Assembly (NCBI RefSeq): GCF_018343665.1 | Contig: NZ_JAGYPM010000003.1 | Span: 956,697-1,015,256 of the forward strand | Reading direction: 5' to 3' | Length of the DNA: 58,560 nucleotides | DNA from: Cytobacillus citreus | Lineage (GTDB): Bacteria; Bacillota; Bacilli; Bacillales; Cytobacillaceae | Shown here: piece after piece, positions 1 to 8,563 of the stretch | Position numbering within the stretch: position 1 is the first letter of the stretch | Layout: the number at the start of each line of letters is the position of its first letter | The notes under the pieces: model-generated | Seen by the model: only the letters and a program-made list of their open reading frames with translations | Database searches by the model: none | Told to the model about the DNA's origin: nothing | Program-made: the position numbers and the translations under genes

Positions 1-604
1 AAGTTAAATCAGCAGGATTGTCATCTATCTCATCACCTGCCATCGCACCGATCATTTCAGGTGTAATTTCATCAGGACCACCCTTTCTATGATCATGTGC
101 ATGCTGTTTCATATGTGTGGGTGATGCCAGTCCGCACAGTTCTTCATTAAGCCTTTCATCAGCAATTTGAGAACTTTCAATATAAGACTTACCAGCTGAA
201 ATAGTTACAGTAGCTACACATATTTCATAAATCTTTGCCGTGCGTTCAAGAGTTGGTGCAGATCCACCAACCACTCCTTGTTTTACATATGCATTAATTG
301 ATCTCAAGTCCTTATCTAACCTAATAACAATGCGGTCTTTTCTTTCCTGTGCTTGGTCAGCTGTCGCATGTACTAGGTTGAGAGGTGCATCGTTTTCATA
401 ACGGTACCCTTCTAAATAAGCAACACCAGGACTAAGTGTCGTTTCCATTGATGTGCCTGCAGCTGTCACTTTTAATCCATTCACATCTTTATCGAGAAAA
501 ACACCGCTTTGAAATAAAGTACGGAAATACTCAGCAAACGCATCTGCAGAATACCTACGTATATCAGTAGGTGTACTGTCAAAAAAAGATGATTTTTCTG
601 CCAT
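1..604 (-). CDS. Phage tail/baseplate structural protein (partial)
   Basis: About 201 codons of a leftward ORF that runs out of the window. It starts at ATG 604 behind a GAAAGGAG ribosome site and lies 16 bases after the Dit gene. The N-terminal 100 residues (MAEKSSFFDSTPTDIRRYSA...) look like the upper-baseplate or neck family of Bacillus siphophages: a small particle-core domain with the ALEGYRY-like stretch VAYLEGYRYEN. Near the visible end it has a histidine-rich HAHDHRKGGPDEITPEMIGA stretch, a motif often found at the start of trimeric collar or fibre repeats. The place after Dit suggests a host-contact or baseplate part. The exact role is inferred from position only. Confidence 0.7.
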   Translation of the reverse strand, partial: MAEKSSFFDSTPTDIRRYSADAFAEYFRTLFQSGVFLDKDVNGLKVTAAGTSMETTLSPGVAYLEGYRYENDAPLNLVHATADQAQERKDRIVIRLDKDLRSINAYVKQGVVGGSAPTLERTAKIYEICVATVTISAGKSYIESSQIADERLNEELCGLASPTHMKQHAHDHRKGGPDEITPEMIGAMAGDEIDDNPADLT

Positions 605-620
605 GTTTTATCGCTCCTTT

Positions 621-1490
621 CTACACTCCGACATATCGTTTGCGCCAGTTAATTACTACATTTGCATCATCCGAATTGGAATCCATATTGTATTCAATTT
701 CGTTATAGCCAACGTCGAGTTGCCAAAATATGCTGTTTTCATCGAGCCAGTTGAAAGCTCTTGTTTGCTTACCTGTACCATCTATAATTAGCACTGTTTT
801 ATTACCAAATGCTGTCCTAACAATTAACTTGTCGTTCGCTCCGAGCGTCCGTTTTACACGGATAAATTCTCCTGTTGTTTTATTTGTAACAATGGGATTT
901 ACTGCAGGACCATGAAAAACTATTTCCACTGGTACCTCTACATCTCCATCATTTAATAGAGTAGTGGATGAACTTTTCATTGCGAACTCCACAGGAAGTT
1001 GAAACGGAAATTCCATGCCGCCTATCCATGCACTCATTGGTTCAGACTCGGTGTGTGGATCAAGCCAGAAAGGATCTGAACAAATAAGAGACATCAAAGC
1101 TACTTGAAAAGTCGAACCCCTATTGCTTTCACCAGGAGGGAAAATTGGTGCAAATTCAGACGTGGCTTTTATTTCTCTATCTAAAGAACCGTATACATAT
1201 TTCAGTGTACCTGCTCCTAGTTTTGGATTGAAAACACTTGTTAACTTTGCTCGAAGACGGAAAAGTTCATCTTGGCTTTTTGCTTGCAATAGTAGTTCTA
1301 AATTAATTGGCCTTATCTCCAACACACTATCCGTATGTGTCTGCCCATCTTGAAAAGGTGACTTTTGCATTTGTACGTTAGATTTTACAGCACCAACGCC
1401 TTCATGATTTAACAAAATAAAAGGGGCATCGTTAGCTAGCTCAACGATGTCCCCTCTTGCACTTATAAATATAAATTTTTCATCAATCAT
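621..1490 (-). CDS. Distal tail protein (Dit / phage tail family)
   Basis: 289 residues, the usual length for a Dit protein that forms the hexameric hub between tail tube and baseplate. Family features are the early phrase DIVELANDAPFILLNHEG, the beta-rich body with IRPINLELLLQAKSQDEL, and the C-terminal segment ending in VVINWRKRYVGV. The ATG overlaps the tape-measure stop (TAATG), so the two are probably translationally coupled, in the normal tape measure-Dit order. The ribosome site GGGGGAAT lies inside the tape-measure end. No separate Tal-type tail protease gene follows directly; the next gene is the partial baseplate protein. Confidence 0.85.
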   Translation of the reverse strand: MIDEKFIFISARGDIVELANDAPFILLNHEGVGAVKSNVQMQKSPFQDGQTHTDSVLEIRPINLELLLQAKSQDELFRLRAKLTSVFNPKLGAGTLKYVYGSLDREIKATSEFAPIFPPGESNRGSTFQVALMSLICSDPFWLDPHTESEPMSAWIGGMEFPFQLPVEFAMKSSSTTLLNDGDVEVPVEIVFHGPAVNPIVTNKTTGEFIRVKRTLGANDKLIVRTAFGNKTVLIIDGTGKQTRAFNWLDENSIFWQLDVGYNEIEYNMDSNSDDANVVINWRKRYVGV

Positions 1491-4384
1491 TATCTATTCC
1501 CCCATTCAAGAGCTTGTTGTCTTAATACTTGTTGGTTTTGTCTAGCTGTTTCAGATGGAGTTAGGTGTTTAGCACTGTTTATTGTTAAATGTTGTGTTAT
1601 TCCACCAAGCATAGCCACGTTTCCTATTGGTGAGCTTCCTGTATATCCGATACCTTTACCACCAGTAACACCAACTATATTAACATCCGGTACATTTGGA
1701 ATAGCTGCTAACGATAATTTTTTCGCTGTATTTCTTACTTTTCCGATCATGCTGTCAATTCCATCATCTAAACCTTCACCTGTGAATACGCCCAAGCCAA
1801 AAGTAAGTCGTGATGGAGATTTAATCTGTAGAACTTTTTTGATAGAGTCACCAATGCCATTTGCAATTTCTTTTGCTTTATCCCAAACTGCACTTGCCAT
1901 TGAGCCAATACCATTTACTAGACCTGTGATAATGTCTTTACCTACTTGTCTTAAATCTATGTTTTTGAAGAATGTCATGACGCCATCCCATAGATCTTCA
2001 ATCGTGGTTTTAACACTTCCCCAAATCGACTTAATAGAGTTTAACATTGCATTGAAAGCAGAGGTCACACCATTTTTTATCATGGTCGCTCCGTTTGTTA
2101 TGAAGCTAATTAACCCATTCCAAATGGCTTCTAATCCCGCTTTAAGAGAATTGAAGATGGACATTACTACACCTTTAAATGCTTCAAATGTAGATGCTCC
2201 TCTTGTTTTAAACAAGTTAAATAGAGTAATTGCTGCATCAACAAAATCACGGAAAAAACCTACTACATTGTCTACAAAACTCTTTGCTATATTTTGCCCT
2301 GTTGTTGCAAAGCTTTTGAAAAAGTTGACAATACCCGTCGACATGTTTTTGATAATGTTTAATGCGCCTTTTGCTAGATTAGTTAGGAGTGTTTTTAATC
2401 CACCAACAAAAGTAACAGTCATCCATCCGATGATTACATCAATAGCTCCAAAAAATATTTGCTTAATGCCTTCCCACATCTTGCTAAAGTCACCTGTAAA
2501 CAATCCACTAAATACTTTTATTAGACCCATAATGACGTTTAGGGCACCGTCAATAATCTGTTTAATTGCTGTCCAAACCATTTCAACAATAAATTTAACC
2601 GCGGGCATGACAAATTCTACAACTGCCATAATACCGTTAAAAACATTTTCAACTGCTTGCAGAAATTGAGCTCCGTTCTCATCCCAAAATGTTTTGATTG
2701 CACCCAGCTTTTCTTGAACAAAAGAAGAAATTGCTCCAAACACTTGTACAGCTGTAGCTTTGATACTTTCCCAAATACTTGTTACTGTGTCGCGAAAAGT
2801 CTCACTATGTTTCCATGCCGCAATAAGTGCTGCACCTATTCCGACAATTGCAGCTACTGCTATTCCGATAGGTCCGGTTAAGATAGCTAAAGCTCCGCCT
2901 GCACCTGCTATGGCTCCGCTTAATCCTGCGAAGGCAGTTATTACAGAACCGACGCTTGAAATGATTACACCTAAGGTAACTAAAAAAGGACCTATTGCTG
3001 CAGCTATTGCACCGATGGCAATAACCACCATTTGGATTGCTGGATCAAGACTTTTAAATTTCTCCGCTGCTTGTTCTGCCCATTGTAAAAGAGGTTTAAT
3101 AGCCTCATTTACCATTAATAATGTCGGTAGTAAAGCATCGCCAAAAGCTATAGCAATTGCTTTTATCTGATTCCATAGCATTTGTAACTGTGAGGCAGTT
3201 GTTGCATATCTTTCCTCAGCCTCATTACTTAAAGCAACATTTTCTTCCCAAGCTTCATTTGATAATTTAACGGCATCGGCAAATAATTCACTAGCTCCTC
3301 CAGCACGAAGTAAGCTATCCCGTAACCTAATTTCTGTGATGCCCATCTCCTGGAGCATATTAATAGCTGAGTCTCCTGCTTCCTCTGCATTTGCTAGTCC
3401 ATTAATAAATGCTCCGAGTGCCCCAATCGCATCTTGTTCAAATGCTTTCTTGAATTCTTCGCCTGTCATCCCTGCAATTTTCGAGAAATTTTCTAGATCT
3501 ACCCCTGCATTTAGTAGGTTGGTAAGCTCAGTTTTTGTCATGCCCAAATCTTCTGCTAAGTGACCAAAAGCTTTTCCACTGTGAGAAGCCATCATCTGTA
3601 AATCTCGAATTGACATCCCTGTTGAATCTAGTAACTCTTGGACTTTGGTAAATCCAGTAGACGTTGCCACTTGCATATTGACCATAACACGGGAAATTGC
3701 ACTACCTCCCATCTCTGCTTCAATTCCGACAGAAGATAAAGCCGTAGCAAGTGCTAATATGTCTGCTTCCGTCATGCCAACTTGTGCTCCGGCTCCCGCA
3801 AGACGCATGGCCATATCCACGATTTCACGTTCTGTTGTTGCAAAGTTATTACCAAGTGCGACAATCGAGGAGCCCAAACGGTCAAAGTCCTTTTGATTCA
3901 TTTGGGTGATATTTGCAAGCCTTGCAAGAGATGTGGCAGCCTCATCACTGCTCATGTTCGTAGCAACACCAAGGTCAACCATCGTCCGAGTAAAGCCTAG
4001 AATATTTTCTTTTTGAATACCTAACTGCCCTGCTGCTTCTGCCACTGCCGCAATCTCAGTTGCAGCAGCAGGAATCTCTTTTGACATATCGATGATTCCT
4101 TTTCTCAAAACGGCAAATTCTTTTTCAGTTGCGTTTACAGTTTTTCTGACACCAGCAAAGGCACTTTCAAATTCAATAGCAGATTTTACTGAGGCAGTAG
4201 CTAAACCAACAATCGGAACAGTGATTGCAGCTGTAAGAGTTCCTCCGATTGCCGTTAGATCCCTACCGATATTCTGCATTTGTTGCCCAAACTGTCTTAC
4301 TTGGTTTTGAGCTTGTGTAAATGTGTTAGAGAGGCCGCTCATATTCCCAAGAATACCAACCGTTAAGTTACCTAAAAGGCTCAT
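1490..4384 (-). CDS. Tail tape measure protein
   Basis: 964 residues, the longest gene of the prophage. The N-terminal 50 residues are coiled coil (NTFTQAQNQVRQFGQQMQNI), followed by a TP901-type tape-measure core around residues 75-290 (FAGVRKTVNATEKEF, MAMRLAGAGAQVGMTEADIL). Hydrophobic membrane-insertion stretches lie near residues 440-530. A long helical part rich in Trp/Phe (SIWESIKATAVQVF, GLISFITNGATMIKN) follows, and the conserved tail IKSPSRL is near residue 880. Tape-measure length sets tail length; at about 0.15 nm per residue this gives a tail near 145 nm, so a siphovirus. Start ATG 4384 overlaps the stop of the chaperone T frame (ATGA), behind GGAAGGAG. Confidence 0.95.
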   Translation of the reverse strand: MSLLGNLTVGILGNMSGLSNTFTQAQNQVRQFGQQMQNIGRDLTAIGGTLTAAITVPIVGLATASVKSAIEFESAFAGVRKTVNATEKEFAVLRKGIIDMSKEIPAAATEIAAVAEAAGQLGIQKENILGFTRTMVDLGVATNMSSDEAATSLARLANITQMNQKDFDRLGSSIVALGNNFATTEREIVDMAMRLAGAGAQVGMTEADILALATALSSVGIEAEMGGSAISRVMVNMQVATSTGFTKVQELLDSTGMSIRDLQMMASHSGKAFGHLAEDLGMTKTELTNLLNAGVDLENFSKIAGMTGEEFKKAFEQDAIGALGAFINGLANAEEAGDSAINMLQEMGITEIRLRDSLLRAGGASELFADAVKLSNEAWEENVALSNEAEERYATTASQLQMLWNQIKAIAIAFGDALLPTLLMVNEAIKPLLQWAEQAAEKFKSLDPAIQMVVIAIGAIAAAIGPFLVTLGVIISSVGSVITAFAGLSGAIAGAGGALAILTGPIGIAVAAIVGIGAALIAAWKHSETFRDTVTSIWESIKATAVQVFGAISSFVQEKLGAIKTFWDENGAQFLQAVENVFNGIMAVVEFVMPAVKFIVEMVWTAIKQIIDGALNVIMGLIKVFSGLFTGDFSKMWEGIKQIFFGAIDVIIGWMTVTFVGGLKTLLTNLAKGALNIIKNMSTGIVNFFKSFATTGQNIAKSFVDNVVGFFRDFVDAAITLFNLFKTRGASTFEAFKGVVMSIFNSLKAGLEAIWNGLISFITNGATMIKNGVTSAFNAMLNSIKSIWGSVKTTIEDLWDGVMTFFKNIDLRQVGKDIITGLVNGIGSMASAVWDKAKEIANGIGDSIKKVLQIKSPSRLTFGLGVFTGEGLDDGIDSMIGKVRNTAKKLSLAAIPNVPDVNIVGVTGGKGIGYTGSSPIGNVAMLGGITQHLTINSAKHLTPSETARQNQQVLRQQALEWGNR

Positions 4385-4689
4385 TCTCTCACTCCTTCCG
4401 GTCGCTTAATTTTGTCGCCATATCGTTCATAAAAAGATGTTTTATCTGGAGTATCGTTATAATCTCTTTTCTGCTTTTTAGGCTCTTCTTTAACACCAAA
4501 AAAGCCAACCGCTATACGATTGACTAAAATGTTCGCTTTATTCTCTTCAAATTCAACACCATAATCGTAATACATGAATATTTGTTCAATGCTCATATGT
4601 TTAAGCATGTACTCTGGAGTTGCCCAGGCATACATGGACCCCATACGGGCAAAAATGCGCCCAAGCTCTAAAGGCTCGGGCTTTCCGCG
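4381..4689 (-). CDS. Tail assembly chaperone T segment, made as a G-T frameshift fusion
   Basis: This frame is open from the slippery site at 4689-4695 through to the stop at 4381, so a -1 slip at the end of the G gene joins residues RGKPEPLELGRIF and on to GSMYAWATPEYM. An internal ATG at 4644 would give an 87-residue protein, but I see no ribosome site before it. In lambda and many siphophages this pair (gpG/gpGT) keeps the tape measure soluble and recruits the tube protein; the T part binds the tube subunit. It ends MKxKRPEGVRE-like and overlaps the tape-measure start by four bases. Confidence 0.85.
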   Translation of the reverse strand, partial: RGKPEPLELGRIFARMGSMYAWATPEYMLKHMSIEQIFMYYDYGVEFEENKANILVNRIAVGFFGVKEEPKKQKRDYNDTPDKTSFYERYGDKIKRPEGVRE

Positions 4690-4695
4690 TTTTTT
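4659..4695 (-). promoter_or_regulatory. Programmed -1 ribosomal frameshift signal
   Basis: Read on the minus strand: slippery heptamer A AAA AAC in the reading phase of gpG (4695-4689), a 7-nt spacer GCGGAAA, then a stem GCCCGAGC (4681-4674) pairing with GCTTGGGC (4666-4659) around a 7-nt loop holding the G stop codon. Eight pairs including one G-U. Heptamer, spacer and hairpin have textbook form and the -1 frame stays open for 103 codons. Confidence 0.88.
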
Positions 4696-5024
4696 CCATT
4701 TTTAGAAGATCTGTCTTTTAACGGTTTCATGATGAATTCAAGCATCGCAAGTAATTGCTCAATTGATGTTTTTCCAACTAGCCATTTCTTTGTAATTTCA
4801 TCATCTGGATTACAGGCGTTACAAATTTTAACCGCCAAATCAAAAACCATATCAAAGCTTTCATCAGTTTCAGAGTCCAAAACGGTTTTCTTCTTTGCCA
4901 ATTCCAAGATTACTTCCGATGGGATTTTTGAAACATCTATTACTTTTCCCGCTAATTTGACAATACGTTTTGCAGGGATAAATTTGTCTAAGTCTAAAAT
5001 TTCTTGTTCGACTTCTTGGGCCAT
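4668..5024 (-). CDS. Tail assembly chaperone gpG
   Basis: 118 residues, acidic and helical (LDLDKFIPAKRIVKLAGKVIDVSKIP, FDMVFDLAVKICNACNPDDEITKKW), between the major tail protein and the tape measure, which is where the lambda G analogue sits. The last codons before the TAG contain AAA AAC, which forms the heptamer A AAA AAC at 4689-4695, so part of the ribosomes should move to the -1 frame and make the longer G-T product. Start ATG 5024 is preceded by GAAAGGATG. Confidence 0.85.
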   Translation of the reverse strand: MAQEVEQEILDLDKFIPAKRIVKLAGKVIDVSKIPSEVILELAKKKTVLDSETDESFDMVFDLAVKICNACNPDDEITKKWLVGKTSIEQLLAMLEFIMKPLKDRSSKNGKNAESPSL

Positions 5025-5076
5025 TTATTTTTCATCCTTTCAAGGTAAAATAAAAAAGCACCCATTAAATGAGTGC

Positions 5077-5655
5077 TTACGGTGTAGGGATTACTCCTTG
5101 TTCATCCCAAATCTCGAACAACTGCTCTCCGACAGCCTTGTTTGTATCTGGTGTACCCGTCATTTCGATAGGGGTCATTGCAGGATCTTCACCATCTGCT
5201 TCAGGAAACGTAATATTTAACCCTGTTGCAGCATTAGCTTTAAAAATGGTGATGCGGAATTCCTCTCCTGCTTCGTTATAGTTCGTGATTCGCGCAATTC
5301 GAGGTTGGAATGTGCTTGCTCCACCGGTTAGAAGTTTACGGGCTGCTTTCTTACCTGTCTCTTGATCTGCAGGAATCTCATCGTATTTATCTATACCGCC
5401 ACGGATAGTTGCTAAAGTTTTGAGGTTGATTTCCATCAACTCTCCTGAAATTTTTGCACCGTGATTGGTAATGCCTGCAACAATTACCCCTGCATTATCG
5501 CTTTTTACCTGTAACTCATCCCAGGATTCTTCAAAGGTAATACCTCTCATTGCTCCAAGGTCAACTAACGATTCCTCTGTTTCCCCAACTTCAAACTTTG
5601 CAGAACCAAAACGAATTGAACTTCGTTGTTGAACTGTTGTCATGTTACGACTCAA
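5077..5655 (-). CDS. Major tail (tube) protein
   Basis: 192 residues from the TTG at 5655, which has GGGAGTG five bases upstream; an in-frame TTG at 5670 has no such site. The protein has the beta-sandwich look of siphophage tube proteins: RFGSAKFEVGETEESLVDLGAMRGITFEESWD at the start and a C-terminal MTGTPDTNKAVGEQLFEIWD. It lies between the tail-completion gene and the chaperones, the standard tube-protein slot. Tube subunits stack as hexameric rings around the tape measure. Confidence 0.85.
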   Translation of the reverse strand: MSRNMTTVQQRSSIRFGSAKFEVGETEESLVDLGAMRGITFEESWDELQVKSDNAGVIVAGITNHGAKISGELMEINLKTLATIRGGIDKYDEIPADQETGKKAARKLLTGGASTFQPRIARITNYNEAGEEFRITIFKANAATGLNITFPEADGEDPAMTPIEMTGTPDTNKAVGEQLFEIWDEQGVIPTP

Positions 5656-5660
5656 ATTAA

Positions 5661-6035
5661 TCACTCCCAAAATATAAATTTAAAATCTATCGCAATATGA
5701 TAGAGTTTGGTGTCTTTTTCATAGTTTTCATATTCATTTTCATAAACAACTTGTATGATATTTGAATTTCCCATCTGCCCTTTGAAACGCTGTAAAATTC
5801 CTCTTATTTCAGCCACTATTTCTTTGGCCTCAATGTATTTAGGGGAAAATACAGAAAACTGATATCTTGGATATGCAACATCTATATCATGATGGCTAGG
5901 TCTAGAAATACCAAGATAAGCCACGCTTGGCATTACAGCATTTTCAGGAATCCATCCAGGATAAAGACGATTGCTTATTTTTGATTTTAAAGAATCGAAA
6001 GTTAATAGATATGTCCTTAAATCTGTTTCTAGCAA
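5661..6035 (-). CDS. Tail completion / minor capsid protein (DUF3168-like)
   Basis: 124 residues, TTG start at 6035 behind GGAAGGTG. It opens LETDLRTYLLTFDSLKSKISNRLYPGWIPE, like the DUF3168/gpU-like tail terminator proteins that cap the tube and join it to the head, and it lies just before the tube gene as those do. Small open gap of five bases to the tube gene. The family assignment rests on length, position and the opening motif. Confidence 0.75.
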   Translation of the reverse strand: MLETDLRTYLLTFDSLKSKISNRLYPGWIPENAVMPSVAYLGISRPSHHDIDVAYPRYQFSVFSPKYIEAKEIVAEIRGILQRFKGQMGNSNIIQVVYENEYENYEKDTKLYHIAIDFKFIFWE

Positions 6036-6039
6036 GTTA

Positions 6040-6474
6040 TCACCTTCCTAATCCTAGGATGATGCGTTCTAGGCCTTCAATAAGATGTTTTCGCATCTTT
6101 GCTTTGCTTTTATCAAATGCCGGGCGCATAAATGGTCTAGGTGGTTGATGGCTCGATCCCAACTCATAAAAAGTAACGTAAAAAGCACTAGTTGCTGTGG
6201 TATCTCCATTACGTGCACCGACAACCACATTTGCATAGAATATGCCCTTATTGTTTTTACCAATTTCGATACGTAATGAAAATCTTGTCCTACCTGTTTT
6301 ACCGATAGGAGCTCTTGCGTCTGCTTCACGAAAGACAATTTCGGCACATTCAGAAACTAAGTCATTTAATTCTTTTTGAATTTGTTGATCGGCATTCCGC
6401 AAAGCTTTTACTAATTCTTCTATACCTTCAACTCGAAGGCGCATGCGGTTGTTCTGGCGGACTGATCTAGCCAT
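6040..6474 (-). CDS. HK97 gp10-family head-tail protein
   Basis: 144 residues from ATG 6474 (GGAGCGG site). The motif RVEGIEELVKALRNADQQIQKEL followed by AREADARAPIGKTGRT-like sequence (EADARAPIGKTGRTRFSL) and YVTFYELGSSHQPPRPFMRPAFDK is diagnostic for the HK97 gp10 family of neck proteins. The ATG sits on the stop of the gene before it. It acts in joining the filled head to the tail. Confidence 0.9.
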   Translation of the reverse strand: MARSVRQNNRMRLRVEGIEELVKALRNADQQIQKELNDLVSECAEIVFREADARAPIGKTGRTRFSLRIEIGKNNKGIFYANVVVGARNGDTTATSAFYVTFYELGSSHQPPRPFMRPAFDKSKAKMRKHLIEGLERIILGLGR

Positions 6475-6806
6475 TATTGCCGCTCCTTGCACATGATTTG
6501 CAACTCTTTATTTGCATATTTAGGATTAATGACATAAAGAAACTCAAATTCAATCTCATTGTGGAGAGCTTTCATCATCCGGTCTAACCCTTTTCGGTAT
6601 CGAACGGTGATCTTTGTTGTGACTTCTGCATTGACCTGCATAGCAGCGAATAATTCACGACCTCTTAAAGGCTCTATTGAAGCCCAGGTTTCAGCAACTG
6701 GAATCCATTCGTCAAGAGGTTGCCCTGCTTCGTCTACATCTTTTTCAGGATCAGGCGGACGCAGAATAGAAATTCGTTTGTTAAGCTTACTCGCTAGGCT
6801 TGCCAT
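6474..6806 (-). CDS. Head closure protein (SPP1 gp16-type head-tail adaptor)
   Basis: 110 residues from ATG 6806 with AAAGGTGAT upstream. It begins ASLASKLNKRISILRPPD, then WIPVAETWASIEPLRGRELFAAMQVNAEVTTKITVRYRKGL, the typical pattern of head-tail adaptor proteins that plug the portal after DNA packaging. It sits between the connector genes and gp10, in the usual order, and overlaps the preceding gene by 20 bases. Confidence 0.88.
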   Translation of the reverse strand: MASLASKLNKRISILRPPDPEKDVDEAGQPLDEWIPVAETWASIEPLRGRELFAAMQVNAEVTTKITVRYRKGLDRMMKALHNEIEFEFLYVINPKYANKELQIMCKERQ

Positions 6807-7122
6807 CACTATCACCTTTTAATAGTGATTCAATATGCTCGATAACTGTCTTACGTTTTTTTCCCTCGACTTCCATCTTCAAAAGTACTTCTAATTTTTC
6901 TTTACTTAATTCGGCCGTCACTGCTTCCTTTATTTTTTCGACATTAGAATCTAAATCAATTGGATTTCCAGTGTCAGAATCATCTTCTACAACTTTAATA
7001 AATCCAAGTTTAATTAGTTGGTTCGCTCTTTCCTCATTTGGCGGTGTATGCTCATGTTTTTCTTGGTTAATCTTCATATTATCAAAACGATCATAAAAAT
7101 CTTTCAAGACAATGTACTTCAA
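6787..7122 (-). CDS. Phage protein of unknown role in the head-tail block
   Basis: 111 residues from TTG 7122 (site GGAAGGAAG), overlapping the connector stop. The N-terminal 45 residues (KYIVLKDFYDRFDNMKINQEKHEHTPPNEERANQLIKLGFIKVV) resemble the short YqbF-like N-terminal domain found in phage head regions. The C-terminal part (KLEVLLKMEVEGKKRKTVIEHIESLL) reads like a small helix-extended-helix DNA-contact module. Acidic linker between them. No function is established; this is my reading of the pattern. Confidence 0.6.
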   Translation of the reverse strand: MKYIVLKDFYDRFDNMKINQEKHEHTPPNEERANQLIKLGFIKVVEDDSDTGNPIDLDSNVEKIKEAVTAELSKEKLEVLLKMEVEGKKRKTVIEHIESLLKGDSDGKPSE

Positions 7123-7409
7123 GGTGTTACACTTCCTTCCGTTGAATATTGTAGTTGTGCAAGCATTGATTGGATGGAAAATCGTACTTTTTCTGACGGT
7201 TTAGAACCTATCAAATCCCTATTTTCGTACCAATCTGTGACCAGGACTAAACAAAAAATCTTTGCACGGTGGTTAGTATCATCAAACTTTTTTCCAGTTG
7301 CCCCCTCTAAGTACTCTTCAGCTGCACCGATTATTGTAGAAATTATTGAATCTTCTTCAGTTCCATCAACACGGATCCATTCTTTAGTTTCATTTAATTC
7401 AAGAATCAT
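7119..7409 (-). CDS. Head-tail connector (gp6-like)
   Basis: 96 residues, ATG 7409 behind AAAGGGTGAT. The order ELNETKEWIRVDGTEEDSIISTIIGAAEEYLEGATGKKF is the hallmark of the HK97 gp6 / YqbG-like adaptor that forms the first ring under the portal. It follows the capsid gene by 41 bases, as expected for this family of phages. Confidence 0.9.
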   Translation of the reverse strand: MILELNETKEWIRVDGTEEDSIISTIIGAAEEYLEGATGKKFDDTNHRAKIFCLVLVTDWYENRDLIGSKPSEKVRFSIQSMLAQLQYSTEGSVTP

Positions 7410-7450
7410 AGAATCACCCTTTCAAAGGGAGAACGGCCGAAGCCGCTCTA

Positions 7451-8551
7451 TTAAGGAGTTGGAGTGAGGTCGATTTGTCCATAAACAAATGCCTCAGCAT
7501 CCCGTGTTTTAACTTCTTCACGCTCAATAGCTCTGAATAAAGTGTTATCTGTTAAATATGCATCACCAGCTACATCAGAGGCCATAATATCTGTTTGCTC
7601 ACGGTCAAACATTACGATAGCTTCTTTTAAGTCTCCTATAATTACTGGGGCTTTTGTTGTATCTGTCAACAAGTCTTTATTTGAATAGACCTTTACAGGG
7701 TACTTACCGAACAAAAGTTTTTGAGTGGCAGAAGTGGGATCCTTCTGTAGCAGATAATTACCATCGGAATCCTTTTGCTTATCTAACCAGTTAAAACCAT
7801 CTTGGTTTGTAACAACCACAGATGTTTCTTGAAAGGCCGGGTCAAGTTTCACATTGCAAATGTCTTTAAGATCATCAAAACCAGTAACAGCTGTTTTTGC
7901 CTTTTTTGCTAATTCGGCAAAAATTAATTTATTTCGAGTTACCCTAGATTCATCACCAATCCATCGAACTAACACGCTTCGTAAAGCTTGATCACTGTCC
8001 TTAAGCACCTCATTCGTCATCTTAAAGAATCCAGCATACTTTTTAACCTTGTATGCTAATTGTGTGAATTGAGGTGTTGCCTTTTCTGGAATAGAACCGT
8101 CCTCAGGAACTTCAACGAATCCAGTTTGTTGAGCCCTGGCTTTAAACACTCGTGAACCAGAAAGAGTTGTAACGGGCTCAACCGTGATCAGATTCTGTGC
8201 AGCATCTTTAGCCTGGCGAAGCTCATTGATTTCTGTTTGAATGTCCTGTGGTACAGTGTAACCACCATCAGTTGCAGAACCTTCACTCATAGCATTTTTA
8301 AATTTTTGACGAGCAGCATTAATGAAGTTTTTCACTTCGTCTTTTTCTGCTGGATTTTCATGTTTTTTATTTTCAATTTCTTCTTTTTCTTGATCGTAAA
8401 GGTCCTTAGCAATATCAAACTTATTTTGAAGCTCCTGTGCTTCATCACGTGCAGTCTTTGCTTCTTCAATCTTATTTTCTGCAAGTAATTGCTTAGCTTC
8501 CGCTTTCTTATTACTGATTTTTTCTAATAACTCACGAAGTTCTTTATTCAT
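7451..8551 (-). CDS. Major capsid protein (HK97 family)
   Basis: 366 residues, start ATG 8551 after AAGGAGGAA. The first ~95 residues are a charged coiled coil (ELLEKISNKKAEAKQLLAENKIEEA), the scaffold-like delta domain which the protease upstream would remove. The HK97 fold follows: GYTVPQDIQTEINELRQAKDAAQNLITVEPV, then AYKVKKYAGFFKMTNEVLKDSD and FGKYPVKVYSNKDLL near the end. Part of the protease-capsid pair that builds the procapsid. Nothing unusual in length. Confidence 0.95.
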   Translation of the reverse strand: MNKELRELLEKISNKKAEAKQLLAENKIEEAKTARDEAQELQNKFDIAKDLYDQEKEEIENKKHENPAEKDEVKNFINAARQKFKNAMSEGSATDGGYTVPQDIQTEINELRQAKDAAQNLITVEPVTTLSGSRVFKARAQQTGFVEVPEDGSIPEKATPQFTQLAYKVKKYAGFFKMTNEVLKDSDQALRSVLVRWIGDESRVTRNKLIFAELAKKAKTAVTGFDDLKDICNVKLDPAFQETSVVVTNQDGFNWLDKQKDSDGNYLLQKDPTSATQKLLFGKYPVKVYSNKDLLTDTTKAPVIIGDLKEAIVMFDREQTDIMASDVAGDAYLTDNTLFRAIEREEVKTRDAEAFVYGQIDLTPTP

Positions 8552-8563
8552 TAAAATTCCTCC

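Noticed and set aside
1749..2881. Long plus-strand frame of 306 codons
   Set aside because: Mirror of the tape-measure gene, with no ribosome site or family likeness.
4381..4644. Independent 87-residue gene
   Set aside because: No ribosome site at ATG 4644; the frame is reached by the -1 slip from gpG.
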